NCBI RefSeq assembly: GCF_002161595.1
Contig: NZ_NFID01000001.1
Coordinates: 342,725 to 406,724 of the forward strand
Source of the DNA: Gemmiger sp. An50
Lineage (GTDB): Bacteria > Bacillota > Clostridia > Oscillospirales > Ruminococcaceae
Direction: 5' to 3'
Length of the DNA stretch: 64,000 nt
A model generated the notes under the pieces. It was not told the DNA's origin and did not search any database. It saw nothing but the letters and a program-made list of their open reading frames with translations. The translations under genes and the position numbers were made by a program. How positions within the stretch are numbered: the stretch's first letter is position 1; each line of letters begins with the position of its first letter. Shown here one piece after another: positions 8,531-17,114 of the stretch.

Positions 8531-9262
8531 TCACTTTCTCTTTTTCAAAGCAGCCCCAGCCAGCAGGACAGAAGCAACGCCCCACACGCCTATGCAAAGG
8601 AACGCCCCCGGAATATTGAGTGGCTGGGTAATTACGACACCCGGAATATCCCGCATAACAATGGCGGTCATGCTGGACAGCGGATGCAGGTACATATTCA
8701 CCATCAAGAGGATAAAGCCGAGGAATGTATAAACCAGTGTCAAGCAGACGGGAAGAATATACCCCTTTTGTGCTGCGGCAGCCGCCAGTATTGGCAGTAC
8801 CGCAAAGGCGGTCAGCAGAGAGATTTCCATACACTTCCGCAGAAGATAAAGGACGCTCCCGCTGTCAAAGGCAATATAGCCGGGCAGGACGCCGGTAAGG
8901 ATGGACGCGGCTGCGGTAATCAGCATGAAGCAGACCGAGTACACCAGCACCACAGCAAATTTGCTGAAAAAGTACGCCATCTTATTGACCGGCACAATCC
9001 AGAGCTGTTTGAGCATATCATATTGGTTTTCGTTATACATCAGCATGGTACACAGCATCCCCAGCACCACCGGCAGGATAATCCACGGGGTATAGCTGAA
9101 CGCCGTCCACTTGTAAAACTCGATGGGTTCCACGCCGGTTCCCTTAACACTTGCGAAGTAGAACACGGCGGCCAGCGGCATAAACAGAGCTGCCAGCAGC
9201 ATGAGCCAGATAAACTTTCTCCGGCGCAGCTTTAGAAATTCAACCTGTATCAGTTTAAGCAA
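8531..9262 (-). CDS. Lantibiotic-immunity type ABC permease
   Basis: 243-residue permease with six predicted TM segments. The start is the TTG at 9262, inside the last codons of the ATPase gene, with GGGGGAGAGG as ribosome site; longer open sequence upstream is out-of-frame ATPase sequence. The N-terminus is basic (KLRRRKFIW) before TM1. NENQYDMLKQLWIVPV after TM2 matches the NDTLKELLIIP pattern of the other permeases, a hallmark of the ABC-2 lantibiotic-immunity family. It is the probable partner of the ATPase at 9255-10178. Confidence 0.87.
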   Translation of the reverse strand: MLKLIQVEFLKLRRRKFIWLMLLAALFMPLAAVFYFASVKGTGVEPIEFYKWTAFSYTPWIILPVVLGMLCTMLMYNENQYDMLKQLWIVPVNKMAYFFSKFAVVLVYSVCFMLITAAASILTGVLPGYIAFDSGSVLYLLRKCMEISLLTAFAVLPILAAAAAQKGYILPVCLTLVYTFLGFILLMVNMYLHPLSSMTAIVMRDIPGVVITQPLNIPGAFLCIGVWGVASVLLAGAALKKRK

Positions 9263-10178
9263 TGCCCTCTCCCCCCGTAATCTGCTTGAAATAGTCCTCG
9301 AGGGTATCATTGCAGATTTGGGAGCTGATAACAGCCACATCCTGCACCACAAGGGCCTTGTTGATTGCCGCCATATCCAGTGCGGTGTCATAGAGCCGCA
9401 GGCTATGTTCGTCCTGCACCGCATAATCCGTCACATGGAACTGCCGTTCCAAAATCAGTGAGGCTTTGGGGACATCCGACACCTGAAGCTGGATGTATTT
9501 CCGATTTTTCTTTTCCAAATCCTCCATGCTGCTTTCTTCCAGCAGTACGCCGTGGTCGATGATGCCAATATCATCCGCCAGAAGTGCGATTTCGGAAAGA
9601 ATGTGGCTGGAAATCAGGATGGTTTTGCCGCGATCCACACTTAAATCCTTGATAAATTTCCGCACTTCGGCAATGCCGATGGGGTCAAGCCCGTTGGTCG
9701 GTTCATCCAGGATCAAAAGCTCCGGGTCATGCAGGATGGCGTTGGCAATGCCGAGGCGCTGCTTCATACCGAGAGAATACTTGCTGAACAGCTTTTTGTC
9801 CCGGTAAGGAAGTCCCACGACTTCCAGTGCGTTTTTGACGGCGTTGGGCCGGGGCGTCCCGCGTAGCTTCGCAAAGATTTCAAGGTTTTCTGTGCCGGTC
9901 AGGTTCGGGTAAAAGCCGGGAGTTTCGATGATAGCCCCAATACGGGGATAAATGCGTTTCTCATGGCCTTTGATGTTCTGGCCGAACACATCCACTTCGC
10001 CAGAAGTGATTGGCGTAAGGCCCAAAATCATTTTCATAATGGTGGTCTTACCGGCTCCATTTCGGCCCAAAAGCCCGTAAATCCGGCCCGGCTTCACATG
10101 AATATCCACAGAGCTGACGGCGGTTTGCTCGCCGTAAATCTTCGTCAGCTTTTTGGTTTCAATCACAAAGTCACTCAT
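9255..10178 (-). CDS. Lantibiotic-immunity type ABC ATPase (NisF/CprA-like)
   Basis: 307-residue ATPase. Walker A is GRNGAGKT (38-45), the signature SLGMKQRLG and Walker B LLILDEPTNGLDP. A C-terminal extension of about 80 residues is typical of BcrA/NisF-type exporter ATPases. It energises the two permeases encoded directly downstream, removing bacitracin- or lantibiotic-like peptides from the membrane. It follows a lipoprotein gene by 17 bases and overlaps the next permease by 8 bases. The order and the adjacent two-component system resemble the C. difficile cpr locus. Confidence 0.92.
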   Translation of the reverse strand: MSDFVIETKKLTKIYGEQTAVSSVDIHVKPGRIYGLLGRNGAGKTTIMKMILGLTPITSGEVDVFGQNIKGHEKRIYPRIGAIIETPGFYPNLTGTENLEIFAKLRGTPRPNAVKNALEVVGLPYRDKKLFSKYSLGMKQRLGIANAILHDPELLILDEPTNGLDPIGIAEVRKFIKDLSVDRGKTILISSHILSEIALLADDIGIIDHGVLLEESSMEDLEKKNRKYIQLQVSDVPKASLILERQFHVTDYAVQDEHSLRLYDTALDMAAINKALVVQDVAVISSQICNDTLEDYFKQITGGEGIA

Positions 10179-10195
10179 AAAGATGCCTCTCTTTC

Positions 10196-10621
10196 TTATT
10201 CTGCTTCATTTTTCCAAATGACATAGTTGTAAAGACTGCCATCCGGGGAATAGTTGATGAACACTTTGAAATCGCCCTTTTCACAGGGAATGACAAATTC
10301 AACACGGATTTGGTCGGAGTGTTCCGGCACATAACAGGACACCTCCGGGGAAGCGTCCTCCGGCAGTCCGCCCAGCTTATCGGCTTCTTCCTCCCATGTT
10401 TCCTGTATCGCCTCCGCAGAAGTGTTGTCCTGTACGCCCTGCGGCAGCGCATTGAAGAAAGTTTCAAAATCTCCATCCATCATCTGGTTAAAGTATTCGG
10501 TTGCTTCCTCTGTAATGGCCTGCTGGTCGGGGGCCTTGATGGAAGATGGGGCGGCCTGCTGGCAGGCGCAAAGTGAAAAAGTGAACAGAACACAGAGGAA
10601 TAAACTAATCAATCGTTTCAT
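10196..10621 (-). CDS. DUF3887-like lipoprotein
   Basis: 141-residue secreted lipoprotein. A signal peptide with hydrophobic core (ISLFLCVLFTFSL) ends in lipobox LCAC (Cys20). The mature domain reads EEATEYFNQMMDGDFETFF, followed by a beta-rich part ending in VIWKNEAE. This resembles the DUF3887 domain, common in lipoproteins of antimicrobial-peptide resistance operons. It lies between a permease and the ATPase gene in one operon, so a role as extracytoplasmic immunity or binding protein is plausible. Confidence 0.8.
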   Translation of the reverse strand: MKRLISLFLCVLFTFSLCACQQAAPSSIKAPDQQAITEEATEYFNQMMDGDFETFFNALPQGVQDNTSAEAIQETWEEEADKLGGLPEDASPEVSCYVPEHSDQIRVEFVIPCEKGDFKVFINYSPDGSLYNYVIWKNEAE

Positions 10622-10633
10622 AGGTCTTTCCTT

Positions 10634-11401
10634 TCAGTAAGATTGCTTTTTTAGAGCCACGACGGATGCGGCGGCAAATGCGGCACCAATCAGGAGCAGC
10701 GAACCGGAACAAACAAGCGGTGAAGTGTGGGGCAAAACACCTTGCATCAGGCTTTCTACCATAACCGCGGCTGCTTCGGAAATATGGGGATAAATCCCCA
10801 TCACGCTTGCCAGCGGGTGTATTCCCGTAAGGTAGGCTGGGGCAATGACTACGGGAACCAGATAAAGCAGCGTTGCGCCAATCGGCAGGATATATCCTTT
10901 TGACAGCGTGGCAAGAAATACTATCGGGAGCATGGCTATGGGGATTAGAAGCCCGCCCGCCAGATACAAAAGGCCAGCATCCATCAGCGTTTTGGCGTTC
11001 AAGTCGGGAAAGCCCCCGGCGATCACCCCGCCGACAACGCACAAAAGAAAGGTAATCAGGCACAGTCCCACAGACATCAGGATCACCACAGCGACTTTTG
11101 AAAAGTATAGCTGCGCTTTTGTGATCGGGATGATAAGCAGTTCTTTCAGCGTGTCGTTCTTGTGTTCGTCAAAAAACAAGGTTGTGGCGAACATTCCCAG
11201 CACGATCGGCAGGAACAGGCTGGACAAGTTCTTAAACGCCAGTGTGTAAAGGTCGCCAAAGCTATCCATGTAGGGGCTGCTCCTTGCAATGCTGCAAGCC
11301 CGCTCAATCGCAAATGCTCCAAACAGCAGCGTCAGAGCCAGAATACACCAGACAATCTTATTTCGCTTCCATTTCTGGATTTCAGTTGCAATGATCGTCA
11401 T
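10634..11401 (-). CDS. Lantibiotic-immunity type ABC permease, first gene of operon
   Basis: 255-residue permease. The start is ATG after AAAGGAGG with 7 bases of spacing; 13 further in-frame codons upstream lack a ribosome site. It has six TM segments and the DEHKNDTLKELLIIPI motif after TM2. It is the third permease of this locus, where Nis-type systems normally have two. It is first in the ABC operon, which has its own promoter and regulator repeats just upstream (11428-11459). Confidence 0.87.
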   Translation of the reverse strand: MTIIATEIQKWKRNKIVWCILALTLLFGAFAIERACSIARSSPYMDSFGDLYTLAFKNLSSLFLPIVLGMFATTLFFDEHKNDTLKELLIIPITKAQLYFSKVAVVILMSVGLCLITFLLCVVGGVIAGGFPDLNAKTLMDAGLLYLAGGLLIPIAMLPIVFLATLSKGYILPIGATLLYLVPVVIAPAYLTGIHPLASVMGIYPHISEAAAVMVESLMQGVLPHTSPLVCSGSLLLIGAAFAAASVVALKKQSY

Positions 11402-11427
11402 GCGGTTTCCTCCTTTCATGGTTCCCA

Positions 11428-11459
11428 TTATAAAGGGCAAACCTTGCCATAACCTTGCC
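11428..11459 (-). promoter_or_regulatory. Promoter with regulator direct repeat for ABC operon
   Basis: On the minus strand two copies of GGCAAGGTT start 11 bp apart (plus strand 11440-11448 and 11451-11459). They end 6 bases before a TATAAT -10 box (11428-11433) and so replace the -35 region. An 11-bp direct repeat is the usual footprint of an OmpR-family regulator, here most likely the one at 12420-13121. Confidence 0.7.
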
Positions 11460-11473
11460 GAGAAAAAATTTTT

Positions 11474-11503
11474 TCAAAAAAAGCTCTGTGATTTCACAGA
11501 GCT
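11474..11503 (-). terminator. Terminator after histidine kinase
   Basis: AGCTCTGTG, loop AAAT, CACAGAGCT, then a seven-T run on the minus strand. The first arm lies within the last codons of the kinase gene. It separates the two-component operon from the ABC operon. Confidence 0.9.
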
Positions 11504-12423
11504 TTCGGAAGCATGATGGTAAATGTTGTTCCAGCTTCAAGGATACTGTCTGCCGTAATGGTTCCTTTATGGACGCTTACCAGTTCCTTAGCAATGGAGA
11601 GGCCCAGCCCGTTCCCTTTGGCAGATCGGGAGTGGTCGCATTGATACATCCGCTCAAAGATATGGGGGAGATCAGCGGCGGAAATCCCTTTCCCGTTATC
11701 AGCCACTATGATTTTTGCCTGCTGCTCCGTTTCGGTCACGGTCAGGGTCACTTGTCTTGCGCCGCTGTGCGTCAGGATATTTTGCAGCAGGTTATTGAGA
11801 ATACGGGTGTAGGCGGTAGGGTCAACCCTCGTCATGTATTCTGTTTCGGGTATCTCAATTTCATAGATGAGATCGTGGCTTTCCAGCAGCGGCACCCAGT
11901 CAGCCATGATGTCGCGGGAAAGCTCGTTCAGGTCGCAGACTTCAAAATGAAAAATCTGCTCCCCGGCATCCAGCTTCACCCATTCAAACAGGGCGGTCAC
12001 AAAGTCTTTCAGGTGGTGGGCTTTTTCCATAGCCACCCGGATATATTCTTCCTGCTCGGCCCCTGTCACCATCTTGCTTTCCACGGCTTCCAAATAGCCC
12101 ACCAGAGAGGCAAGCGGCGTTTTCACATCATGGGAAAGGCTTGTCATAAGCCGTTTATAAGCCTGCTCGGATTGCTTCTGCTGTATCAGTCGGGATTGGC
12201 TGCTCATAGCAATCTCGTTGATGTCATAGCAGATTTGTTTCGTCAGATCGCTTTCCCGCGCCAGTACACGGCGGTTCAAGTTCCCGTTCTTTATATCTGC
12301 CAGAGCGTCTTTGATAAGGGAAAGCTGGCCCCGGACGCGGTGAAGTTTTGCCAAAAGGTAGCCGATCACCAGCAGAGCAATCAATAGGGTCAGCAGCAGA
12401 TAAAGATTTAACTCCATGCTCAT
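11494..12423 (-). CDS. Sensor histidine kinase, BceS/CprK-like
   Basis: 309-residue membrane kinase. There is a single N-terminal TM (6-25) with almost no extracellular sensor, then a HAMP-like linker, the H-box SLSHDVKTPLASL with the phospho-accepting His, N-box NNLLQNILTH and G-boxes DNGKGI and GNGLGLSIAK. It overlaps the regulator gene by 4 bases. Kinases of this short type usually sense peptide flux through a partner ABC transporter, and the ABC operon follows downstream. Met3 is an alternative start. Confidence 0.92.
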   Translation of the reverse strand: MSMELNLYLLLTLLIALLVIGYLLAKLHRVRGQLSLIKDALADIKNGNLNRRVLARESDLTKQICYDINEIAMSSQSRLIQQKQSEQAYKRLMTSLSHDVKTPLASLVGYLEAVESKMVTGAEQEEYIRVAMEKAHHLKDFVTALFEWVKLDAGEQIFHFEVCDLNELSRDIMADWVPLLESHDLIYEIEIPETEYMTRVDPTAYTRILNNLLQNILTHSGARQVTLTVTETEQQAKIIVADNGKGISAADLPHIFERMYQCDHSRSAKGNGLGLSIAKELVSVHKGTITADSILEAGTTFTIMLPKAL

Positions 12424-13121
12424 GCCTCCTTGTTGAACCGATACCCCACACCCCGGACGGTTTGGATATAAAACGGCTGTTCTGGATTTGGCTCAATCTT
12501 CTTCCGTAGTTTACTGATAAAGGCCATGATATTGTTATCGTCAAAGTCGTATTCTTCCGTCCATACCTGCGTGTAAAGTTGCTTTTTTGTAAATACCCGT
12601 CCCTTATTGGACGCCAAAACCAGAAGCAAATCAAATTCCTTGCCGGTTAGCTCTATCGGGATATTTTGGACAGTCACCGTCCGATTGACTTTATCAATCA
12701 CCATATCTTTCAGAAGCATGGTGGCGGCCTCGTTCCCGGTCACGGGATTTAGGGTGGTGTAGCGCCGGATTAGGGAATTGACGCGGGCCATCAGCTCGTT
12801 AATGCCGAAAGGCTTTGTCAGGTAATCGTCCGCCCCCAGCCGCAGGCCGGAAACCTTATCTTCCTCGTCGCTTTTGGCGGTCAGCATCAGCACCGGCACA
12901 TTATTTTTCTCCCGGATTTTTTGCAATACCTGAAAGCCGTCCATACCCGGCATCATCACATCCAGAATAATCAGGCAACAGGTGTCTTTGTTTTCTCCCA
13001 GCAGCTGTAAGCCCTCTAAACCGCCATACGCCACCACCGCAGACAAGTTTTCCTGTTCCACGCATTTCTTCATCAAGGCACAAAGTTCCTTATCATCGTC
13101 TATAATCAAAACACTATTCAT
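12420..13121 (-). CDS. OmpR-family response regulator
   Basis: 233-residue regulator. The receiver has D8-D10 and phospho-acceptor D54 (ILDVMMPGMDG), T and K in MLTAKS and DDYLTKPF, then a winged-helix effector (LTGKEFDLLLVLASN, SKLRKKIEPN, TVRGVGYRF). It pairs with the kinase downstream and probably binds the GGCAAGGTT repeats before the ABC operon. It is preceded by, and overlaps by 8 bases, a small HTH gene. Confidence 0.94.
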   Translation of the reverse strand: MNSVLIIDDDKELCALMKKCVEQENLSAVVAYGGLEGLQLLGENKDTCCLIILDVMMPGMDGFQVLQKIREKNNVPVLMLTAKSDEEDKVSGLRLGADDYLTKPFGINELMARVNSLIRRYTTLNPVTGNEAATMLLKDMVIDKVNRTVTVQNIPIELTGKEFDLLLVLASNKGRVFTKKQLYTQVWTEEYDFDDNNIMAFISKLRKKIEPNPEQPFYIQTVRGVGYRFNKEA

Positions 13122-13302
13122 GTTTCAAAGCCCTCCCTTGCTTTGTCCTGCCGTCCACTGGCTTTTGGGCGTCTTTGGGAATTAACCATAGTGTTGCCAT
13201 TTTCACAGCGCCGGGAATACGGCCAGCAGCGCAGTAATAATTTATTTGACGGGCAGAAACGCCCCATTTTTCACTGGCTTCTTTAATCGTCATATAGTCC
13301 AT
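13114..13302 (-). CDS. Small MerR/excisionase-like HTH protein
   Basis: 62-residue protein. The start is ATG after GGAGGTG with 7 bases of spacing. It reads MTIKEASEKWGVSARQINYYCAAGRIPGA: a winged HTH of the MerR/Xis type with a GRIPGA turn. It overlaps the response regulator start. Such proteins act as DNA-bending excisionases or local repressors; its place at the head of the two-component operon favours a regulatory role. Confidence 0.8.
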   Translation of the reverse strand: MDYMTIKEASEKWGVSARQINYYCAAGRIPGAVKMATLWLIPKDAQKPVDGRTKQGRALKHE

Positions 13303-13404
13303 ACCTTCACCTCCAACATAATTCATTATATTTCTTTCTCTCGAAGAATACAATATGTGGAATGTAAATAATAGCGGATAGGGATAGGTAAAATGGCATA
13401 CCGG

Positions 13405-13443
13405 TCAACAATATATGACAAAATCGGGCATTATCCACACAGC
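13405..13443. repeat. Partial internal copy of the cargo repeat
   Basis: TCAACAATATATGACAAAAT and the following GGCATTATCCACACAGCAG match the end of the repeat at 6702-6780 almost base for base. It lies directly before the terminator of winged-helix copy 2, so the conserved unit is repeat tail, terminator and gene. Confidence 0.6.
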
Positions 13444-13444
13444 A

Positions 13445-13487
13445 GAAAAAGCGAAAATTTAAGGGTGCGGCAGGGAATACCGCACCC
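13445..13487 (-). terminator. Terminator after winged-helix copy 2
   Basis: Same GGGTGCGG/CCGCACCC hairpin as after copy 1, with a T-rich minus-strand tail. Confidence 0.85.
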
Positions 13488-13490
13488 TAT

Positions 13491-13996
13491 CTATACTTCA
13501 AATTTATAGCCCACGCCATAGACGCTTTTCACATAATCCGGCAAGTCGGGGGCAACCCGGAGCTTCTTTCGCAGGTTGCTTATATGATTGTTGATCGCTT
13601 TTCGGGAATAGTAGGAATAATCCTCGTGCCATACCAGATCCAGGAGCATTTCATAAGTGAACACCCGCTTTGGATTCAGTATGAGCAAAGCAAAGATTTC
13701 AAATTCCTTGACCGTTAGCGGAATTATCTGGCTCCGTACAGTAACAAGGCGCTGCTCTAAGCAGAAATATAAAGCACTTTCCCGGATTTCCGTCAATGGC
13801 TGATCTGCCTGCGGCGGGATAAAATACTGGCCTCGAAGAAGTGTAGAGTATGGGACATCAGCCGGAATATTGCCAGCATCATAGTCACGAACAAACTGAG
13901 CCAGTTCCTTCTTTTGGCAGGGAGAAAGCAGAGCAAAGAGCTTTTCACCGATTTGTCTGCCGGAATCTTTTAAATCCAGAACGGCTAATTTCCCAT
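13491..13996 (-). CDS. OmpR-type winged-helix protein, copy 2 (apparent -1 frameshift)
   Basis: Same architecture as copy 1 and the same 506-nt span from ATG to stop. GGAGG overlaps the stop of the DtxR-like gene, then ATG GGA AAT TAG follows, with the real frame in -1. No ATG, GTG or TTG opens this frame before codon 68. Between the ATG and codon 7 the only change from copy 1 is GTA to GTT, which is silent in the -1 frame. It ends the ECF/ABC module and is probably read through from that operon. Confidence 0.8.
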
Positions 13997-14011
13997 ATTG
14001 TCACCACCTCC

Positions 14012-14374
14012 TTAGTCCTCTAAAGCATCTTTCAGCTTTTGAAAGGATTCATTGCTAATAACATGTTCAATCCGGCAGGCGTCGGCCTCCGCAATCCTGG
14101 GGTCAACGCCTGCTGCGATAAGCTGCTCGGTAAAAAAGCAATGGCGCTCGTAGATTTTTTCGGCAACCTCGCGGCCCACATCGGTCAGATGGAGAAGGTG
14201 ATCTTCGTCCATTGTGAGAAAGCCGCCGTCCCGCAAGACAGCTACCGCATGGCACACGCTGGGCTTTGACACCTCCATGTGCCGGGCCACATCTACGGAG
14301 CGTACCATACCGAGTTTCTTTTGGAGAACAAGGATGGTTTCCAGGTAGTCCTCCCCGGACGCATAGAGTTTCAT
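14012..14374 (-). CDS. DtxR/MntR-family metal-dependent repressor
   Basis: 120-residue regulator. The start is ATG after AAGGAGG. N-terminal winged helix: ASGEDYLETILVLQKK, VRSVDVARHMEVSKPSVCHAVAVLRDGGFLTM. Metal-binding dimer domain: ERHCFFTEQLIAAGVDPRIAEADACRIEHVIS, which contains the Cys, Glu and His positions used for Fe/Mn by the family. There is no SH3 domain, so it is the short MntR/IdeR-lite form. As last gene of an ECF plus ABC operon it points to metal or metallophore uptake. Confidence 0.88.
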   Translation of the reverse strand: MKLYASGEDYLETILVLQKKLGMVRSVDVARHMEVSKPSVCHAVAVLRDGGFLTMDEDHLLHLTDVGREVAEKIYERHCFFTEQLIAAGVDPRIAEADACRIEHVISNESFQKLKDALED

Positions 14375-14384
14375 CTGAACCTCC

Positions 14385-15797
14385 TTATTTAGTTGTGAGA
14401 TCGTAAACAGAGATTGATTCATTTGATATTTCCATTCGACGAGTACACAACAATCCCATTAACTCACGATCATGTGTCGCCACAAATACTATTCTATTGG
14501 AAGATAACTCTTTGATAAGTTCACAAACTTTGATCATGTTGCCATAATCCAAGCCGCTGGTCGGTTCATCAAAAATCATAATATCTTTATTTGCAAGAGT
14601 GGCTACTGCCAGAGCAAGTCGCTGCTTTTGACCTCCAGAGAGTGTCATAGGATGTTTATCCTTGTAATCCAATAAGTCCAGTCGTCTTAGAATTTTCGTG
14701 ATTTCCTGTTCATCAACAGTTTTATTGAGAAGAGAAAATTCTTCCCATACACTATCCGAAAATAACTGATGGACAACATCCTGCATCGTCATGTAACACA
14801 GTTCTCGGCGCTTCTTATATGGATATGGCTTTCCATCAAACACAATTCTTCCTGCTTTTTCTTTCATAAGCCCACAAAGCACACGCAGAAAAGCGGACTT
14901 TCCACTTCCATTGCGTCCAGTAACTGCAATAATATCCCCGCGAGCCGCTGCAAAAGATGCGTTGCTGAAAATGGTTCTATTTTTATAGCTCACGGATAAA
15001 TTATCAATCTCCAATATGCCTGAATTACACTTCGTAGGCACCTCATCTTTTTCGTTGTCTAATTTGAAGCAACGCAATCCAAGCCTAATACGTTCTGAAT
15101 CCGCTAACGCACGAAATTCATCGCCTGTATATACTTTCTGAATAGCGCCGTGTTCAATATAAACAGCCTTATCCACTAAATCCATGAGAAAATATAAGCG
15201 ATGTTCTGAGATCACAATCGTTTTACCCATTTGCTTCAATTTGAGAAGAATTTCATGCAGCCGGTCAATTCCATCTTTATCAATATTTGCCGTTGGTTCA
15301 TCAAGGACATAAATATCCGGATTTACGGCATAAATAGAAGCGAGAGCAAGTATCTGTTTTTCGCCACCAGAAAGGCCAAAAACACTTCGACCCAACAGAT
15401 TTTCAATCATAAGATCGTGAGCTACTTCTTGAACGCGGGCATTTATTTTGTTTGGCTCTATTCCTAAATTTTCCATTCCAAAAACCAGTTCGCTATCAGA
15501 GTCAAGATTAAAAAATTGAGTTTTAGGATTTTGAAAAACTGAGCCTACATCTTCTGATATTTCATAAACTGGTGTTTTGGCAATTTCTTTTCCTTTAACA
15601 ACAACAGAGCCAGAATATTTTCCTTCTGTGAAATGCGGAATCAATCCGTTGATGCACTTGGTTGCAGTTGTCTTACCGCAGGCACTTCTTCCACAAAGAA
15701 GGACAAATTCCCCCTTTTTTATTTGCAGGTCAAGGGAATTTAACTGTTCTTCACCTGTATTTCCATAGGAAAATGACAGGTTTTCAAATGTTATCAT
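14385..15797 (-). CDS. ECF transporter ATPase with two fused ATPase domains
   Basis: 470-residue protein carrying two complete ABC ATPases. Domain 1 (1-230) has Walker A GRSACGKT, signature LSGGEKQ and Walker B IYVLDEPTANID. Domain 2 (about 262-470) has GRNGSGKS, LSGGQKQR and IMIFDEPTSGLD. It therefore equals EcfA1 plus EcfA2 in one chain and powers the energy-coupling factor module with the T protein encoded next to it. It is AT-richer than the conjugation genes, which suggests separate acquisition. It lies 14 bases after the T gene. Confidence 0.92.
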   Translation of the reverse strand: MITFENLSFSYGNTGEEQLNSLDLQIKKGEFVLLCGRSACGKTTATKCINGLIPHFTEGKYSGSVVVKGKEIAKTPVYEISEDVGSVFQNPKTQFFNLDSDSELVFGMENLGIEPNKINARVQEVAHDLMIENLLGRSVFGLSGGEKQILALASIYAVNPDIYVLDEPTANIDKDGIDRLHEILLKLKQMGKTIVISEHRLYFLMDLVDKAVYIEHGAIQKVYTGDEFRALADSERIRLGLRCFKLDNEKDEVPTKCNSGILEIDNLSVSYKNRTIFSNASFAAARGDIIAVTGRNGSGKSAFLRVLCGLMKEKAGRIVFDGKPYPYKKRRELCYMTMQDVVHQLFSDSVWEEFSLLNKTVDEQEITKILRRLDLLDYKDKHPMTLSGGQKQRLALAVATLANKDIMIFDEPTSGLDYGNMIKVCELIKELSSNRIVFVATHDRELMGLLCTRRMEISNESISVYDLTTK

Positions 15798-15811
15798 AAA
15801 ATCCCCCCTTC

Positions 15812-16495
15812 TTAAAGCAACACAAAAGCAATAATAAGAAGTACAATAGCGACAAAGCAGAGTACATAATCCTGTATATGGAACCGCATAGATACTGCAC
15901 AGGTTTTAGGGCGTGGATTATCTATACCACGCGCAGTAATAGCCTGACTTAATTCATCTGCTGTTGTCGAGGCTGATAACATGAGCGGTACATAGATATA
16001 CTCCAATTTTTGAAAAACACCATGTACATTTCTCAATTTCATCGCATCGCTGATTGCCTGTTGTTCTTCACGCAAAGTAGGGAAGTAGCGTACTGTGATT
16101 GCTAACGGTATAATTACAGTCTGAGGTAAATGCCACCTTTGCAATGCGTGCATAAGCAACCGAATAGGTGTCGTCTGAACGAGCAAAGTTGCTAATGTTA
16201 CGCAGGGAAGCAACTTGCGGAAAGTAATGACAACAATATTCAGCGAAGTTAATATAATTTCCGGGCAAAATGGCAGCAAAAAGTATTTGATTGCAAGTAG
16301 AGCTATATATGTAACCGCGCTTTTTAGGGCAGCCTTATAAACGCCACATAACAACAGGAGAATAATTAAAGCTGCCATTACAATTATTTCAGCCCAGACA
16401 TAGCTATTTGTGAAAACATAAATATTGATCCCCAACAGCAGGAGAATTTTGGTTCGTGGGTCAAGAACCAAAATTCCCTTTTTCATTGTACCCAT
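15812..16495 (-). CDS. ECF transporter transmembrane (T) component
   Basis: 227-residue membrane protein of the EcfT/CbiQ family. It has four to five TM helices and, in the cytoplasmic coupling part, the Ala-Arg-Gly-type motif AITARGIDNPRP, where ARG couples to the ATPase. It overlaps the S-component stop by 1 base and precedes the fused ATPase. Confidence 0.9.
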   Translation of the reverse strand: MGTMKKGILVLDPRTKILLLLGINIYVFTNSYVWAEIIVMAALIILLLLCGVYKAALKSAVTYIALLAIKYFLLPFCPEIILTSLNIVVITFRKLLPCVTLATLLVQTTPIRLLMHALQRWHLPQTVIIPLAITVRYFPTLREEQQAISDAMKLRNVHGVFQKLEYIYVPLMLSASTTADELSQAITARGIDNPRPKTCAVSMRFHIQDYVLCFVAIVLLIIAFVLL

Positions 16496-17088
16496 TAAAC
16501 GATTCCTGCCTTTTCAAAATGCTTTTTTAACATTTTGCGTCCAATTAAAGTTCCAATAAAACCGCCAACAAAAGCAACCGCCAACATTCCAATAAATGAG
16601 CCAACTGAGATCATAGACTGTAGCCCTTCCACATACTCTACACCCATACCCATTTCTTCAATGGATTTCATATAAGATTCTTGAAACAGCCACATAGGTA
16701 AAGGAGAACCAATAAAACCAATCGCAGAAAAACCGCCAGCTAATGCAATGCCTTTGAAGGATTTATATCCGAATATTTTTCTTGCAATTTCTCCCAGAAT
16801 GCCGGCAACAGCAAATGTAACGATAATCACCCATGTGCATTCTCCTGTCGCAAAAAACAGGATACCGCTGATAATTGCAAGAAGGAGAGCAGATCCCATT
16901 TTAGGCACTTTTGCCAACAAAAGAGTAAAAAATGCTCCGCCGAACAGACCTGCGATTCCTGGCCAAAGCAACCAAAGAACGGGTGTGATTCCCACAGGAA
17001 GCATCACTACCATTGCGATGGCCATATACAATGCTGAAAAAATCCCAATGTTCACTAAGTCTTTGACTTTAAGTTTGTTGTTTTCCAT
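16495..17088 (-). CDS. MptD-family ECF substrate-binding (S) component
   Basis: 197-residue membrane protein with about six hydrophobic segments. The motif LVNIGIFSALYMAIAMVVM at its N-terminus and the GECTWV loop are typical of the MptD/Trep_Strep group of S components. The start is ATG after AAGGAAAGGA; an upstream TTG would add 13 residues overlapping the preceding gene. The substrate is unknown. Linkage to a DtxR-type repressor and exporter-fold ABC half-transporters suggests a metal or metallophore. Confidence 0.87.
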   Translation of the reverse strand: MENNKLKVKDLVNIGIFSALYMAIAMVVMLPVGITPVLWLLWPGIAGLFGGAFFTLLLAKVPKMGSALLLAIISGILFFATGECTWVIIVTFAVAGILGEIARKIFGYKSFKGIALAGGFSAIGFIGSPLPMWLFQESYMKSIEEMGMGVEYVEGLQSMISVGSFIGMLAVAFVGGFIGTLIGRKMLKKHFEKAGIV

Positions 17089-17114
17089 AATACTCTTTAT
17101 CCTTTCCTTGTGTT

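Noticed and set aside
8531..9424. 297-residue version of the module-1 permease
   Set aside because: The first 54 residues are out-of-frame ATPase sequence; the TTG at 9262 has a ribosome site and gives a normal basic N-terminus before TM1.
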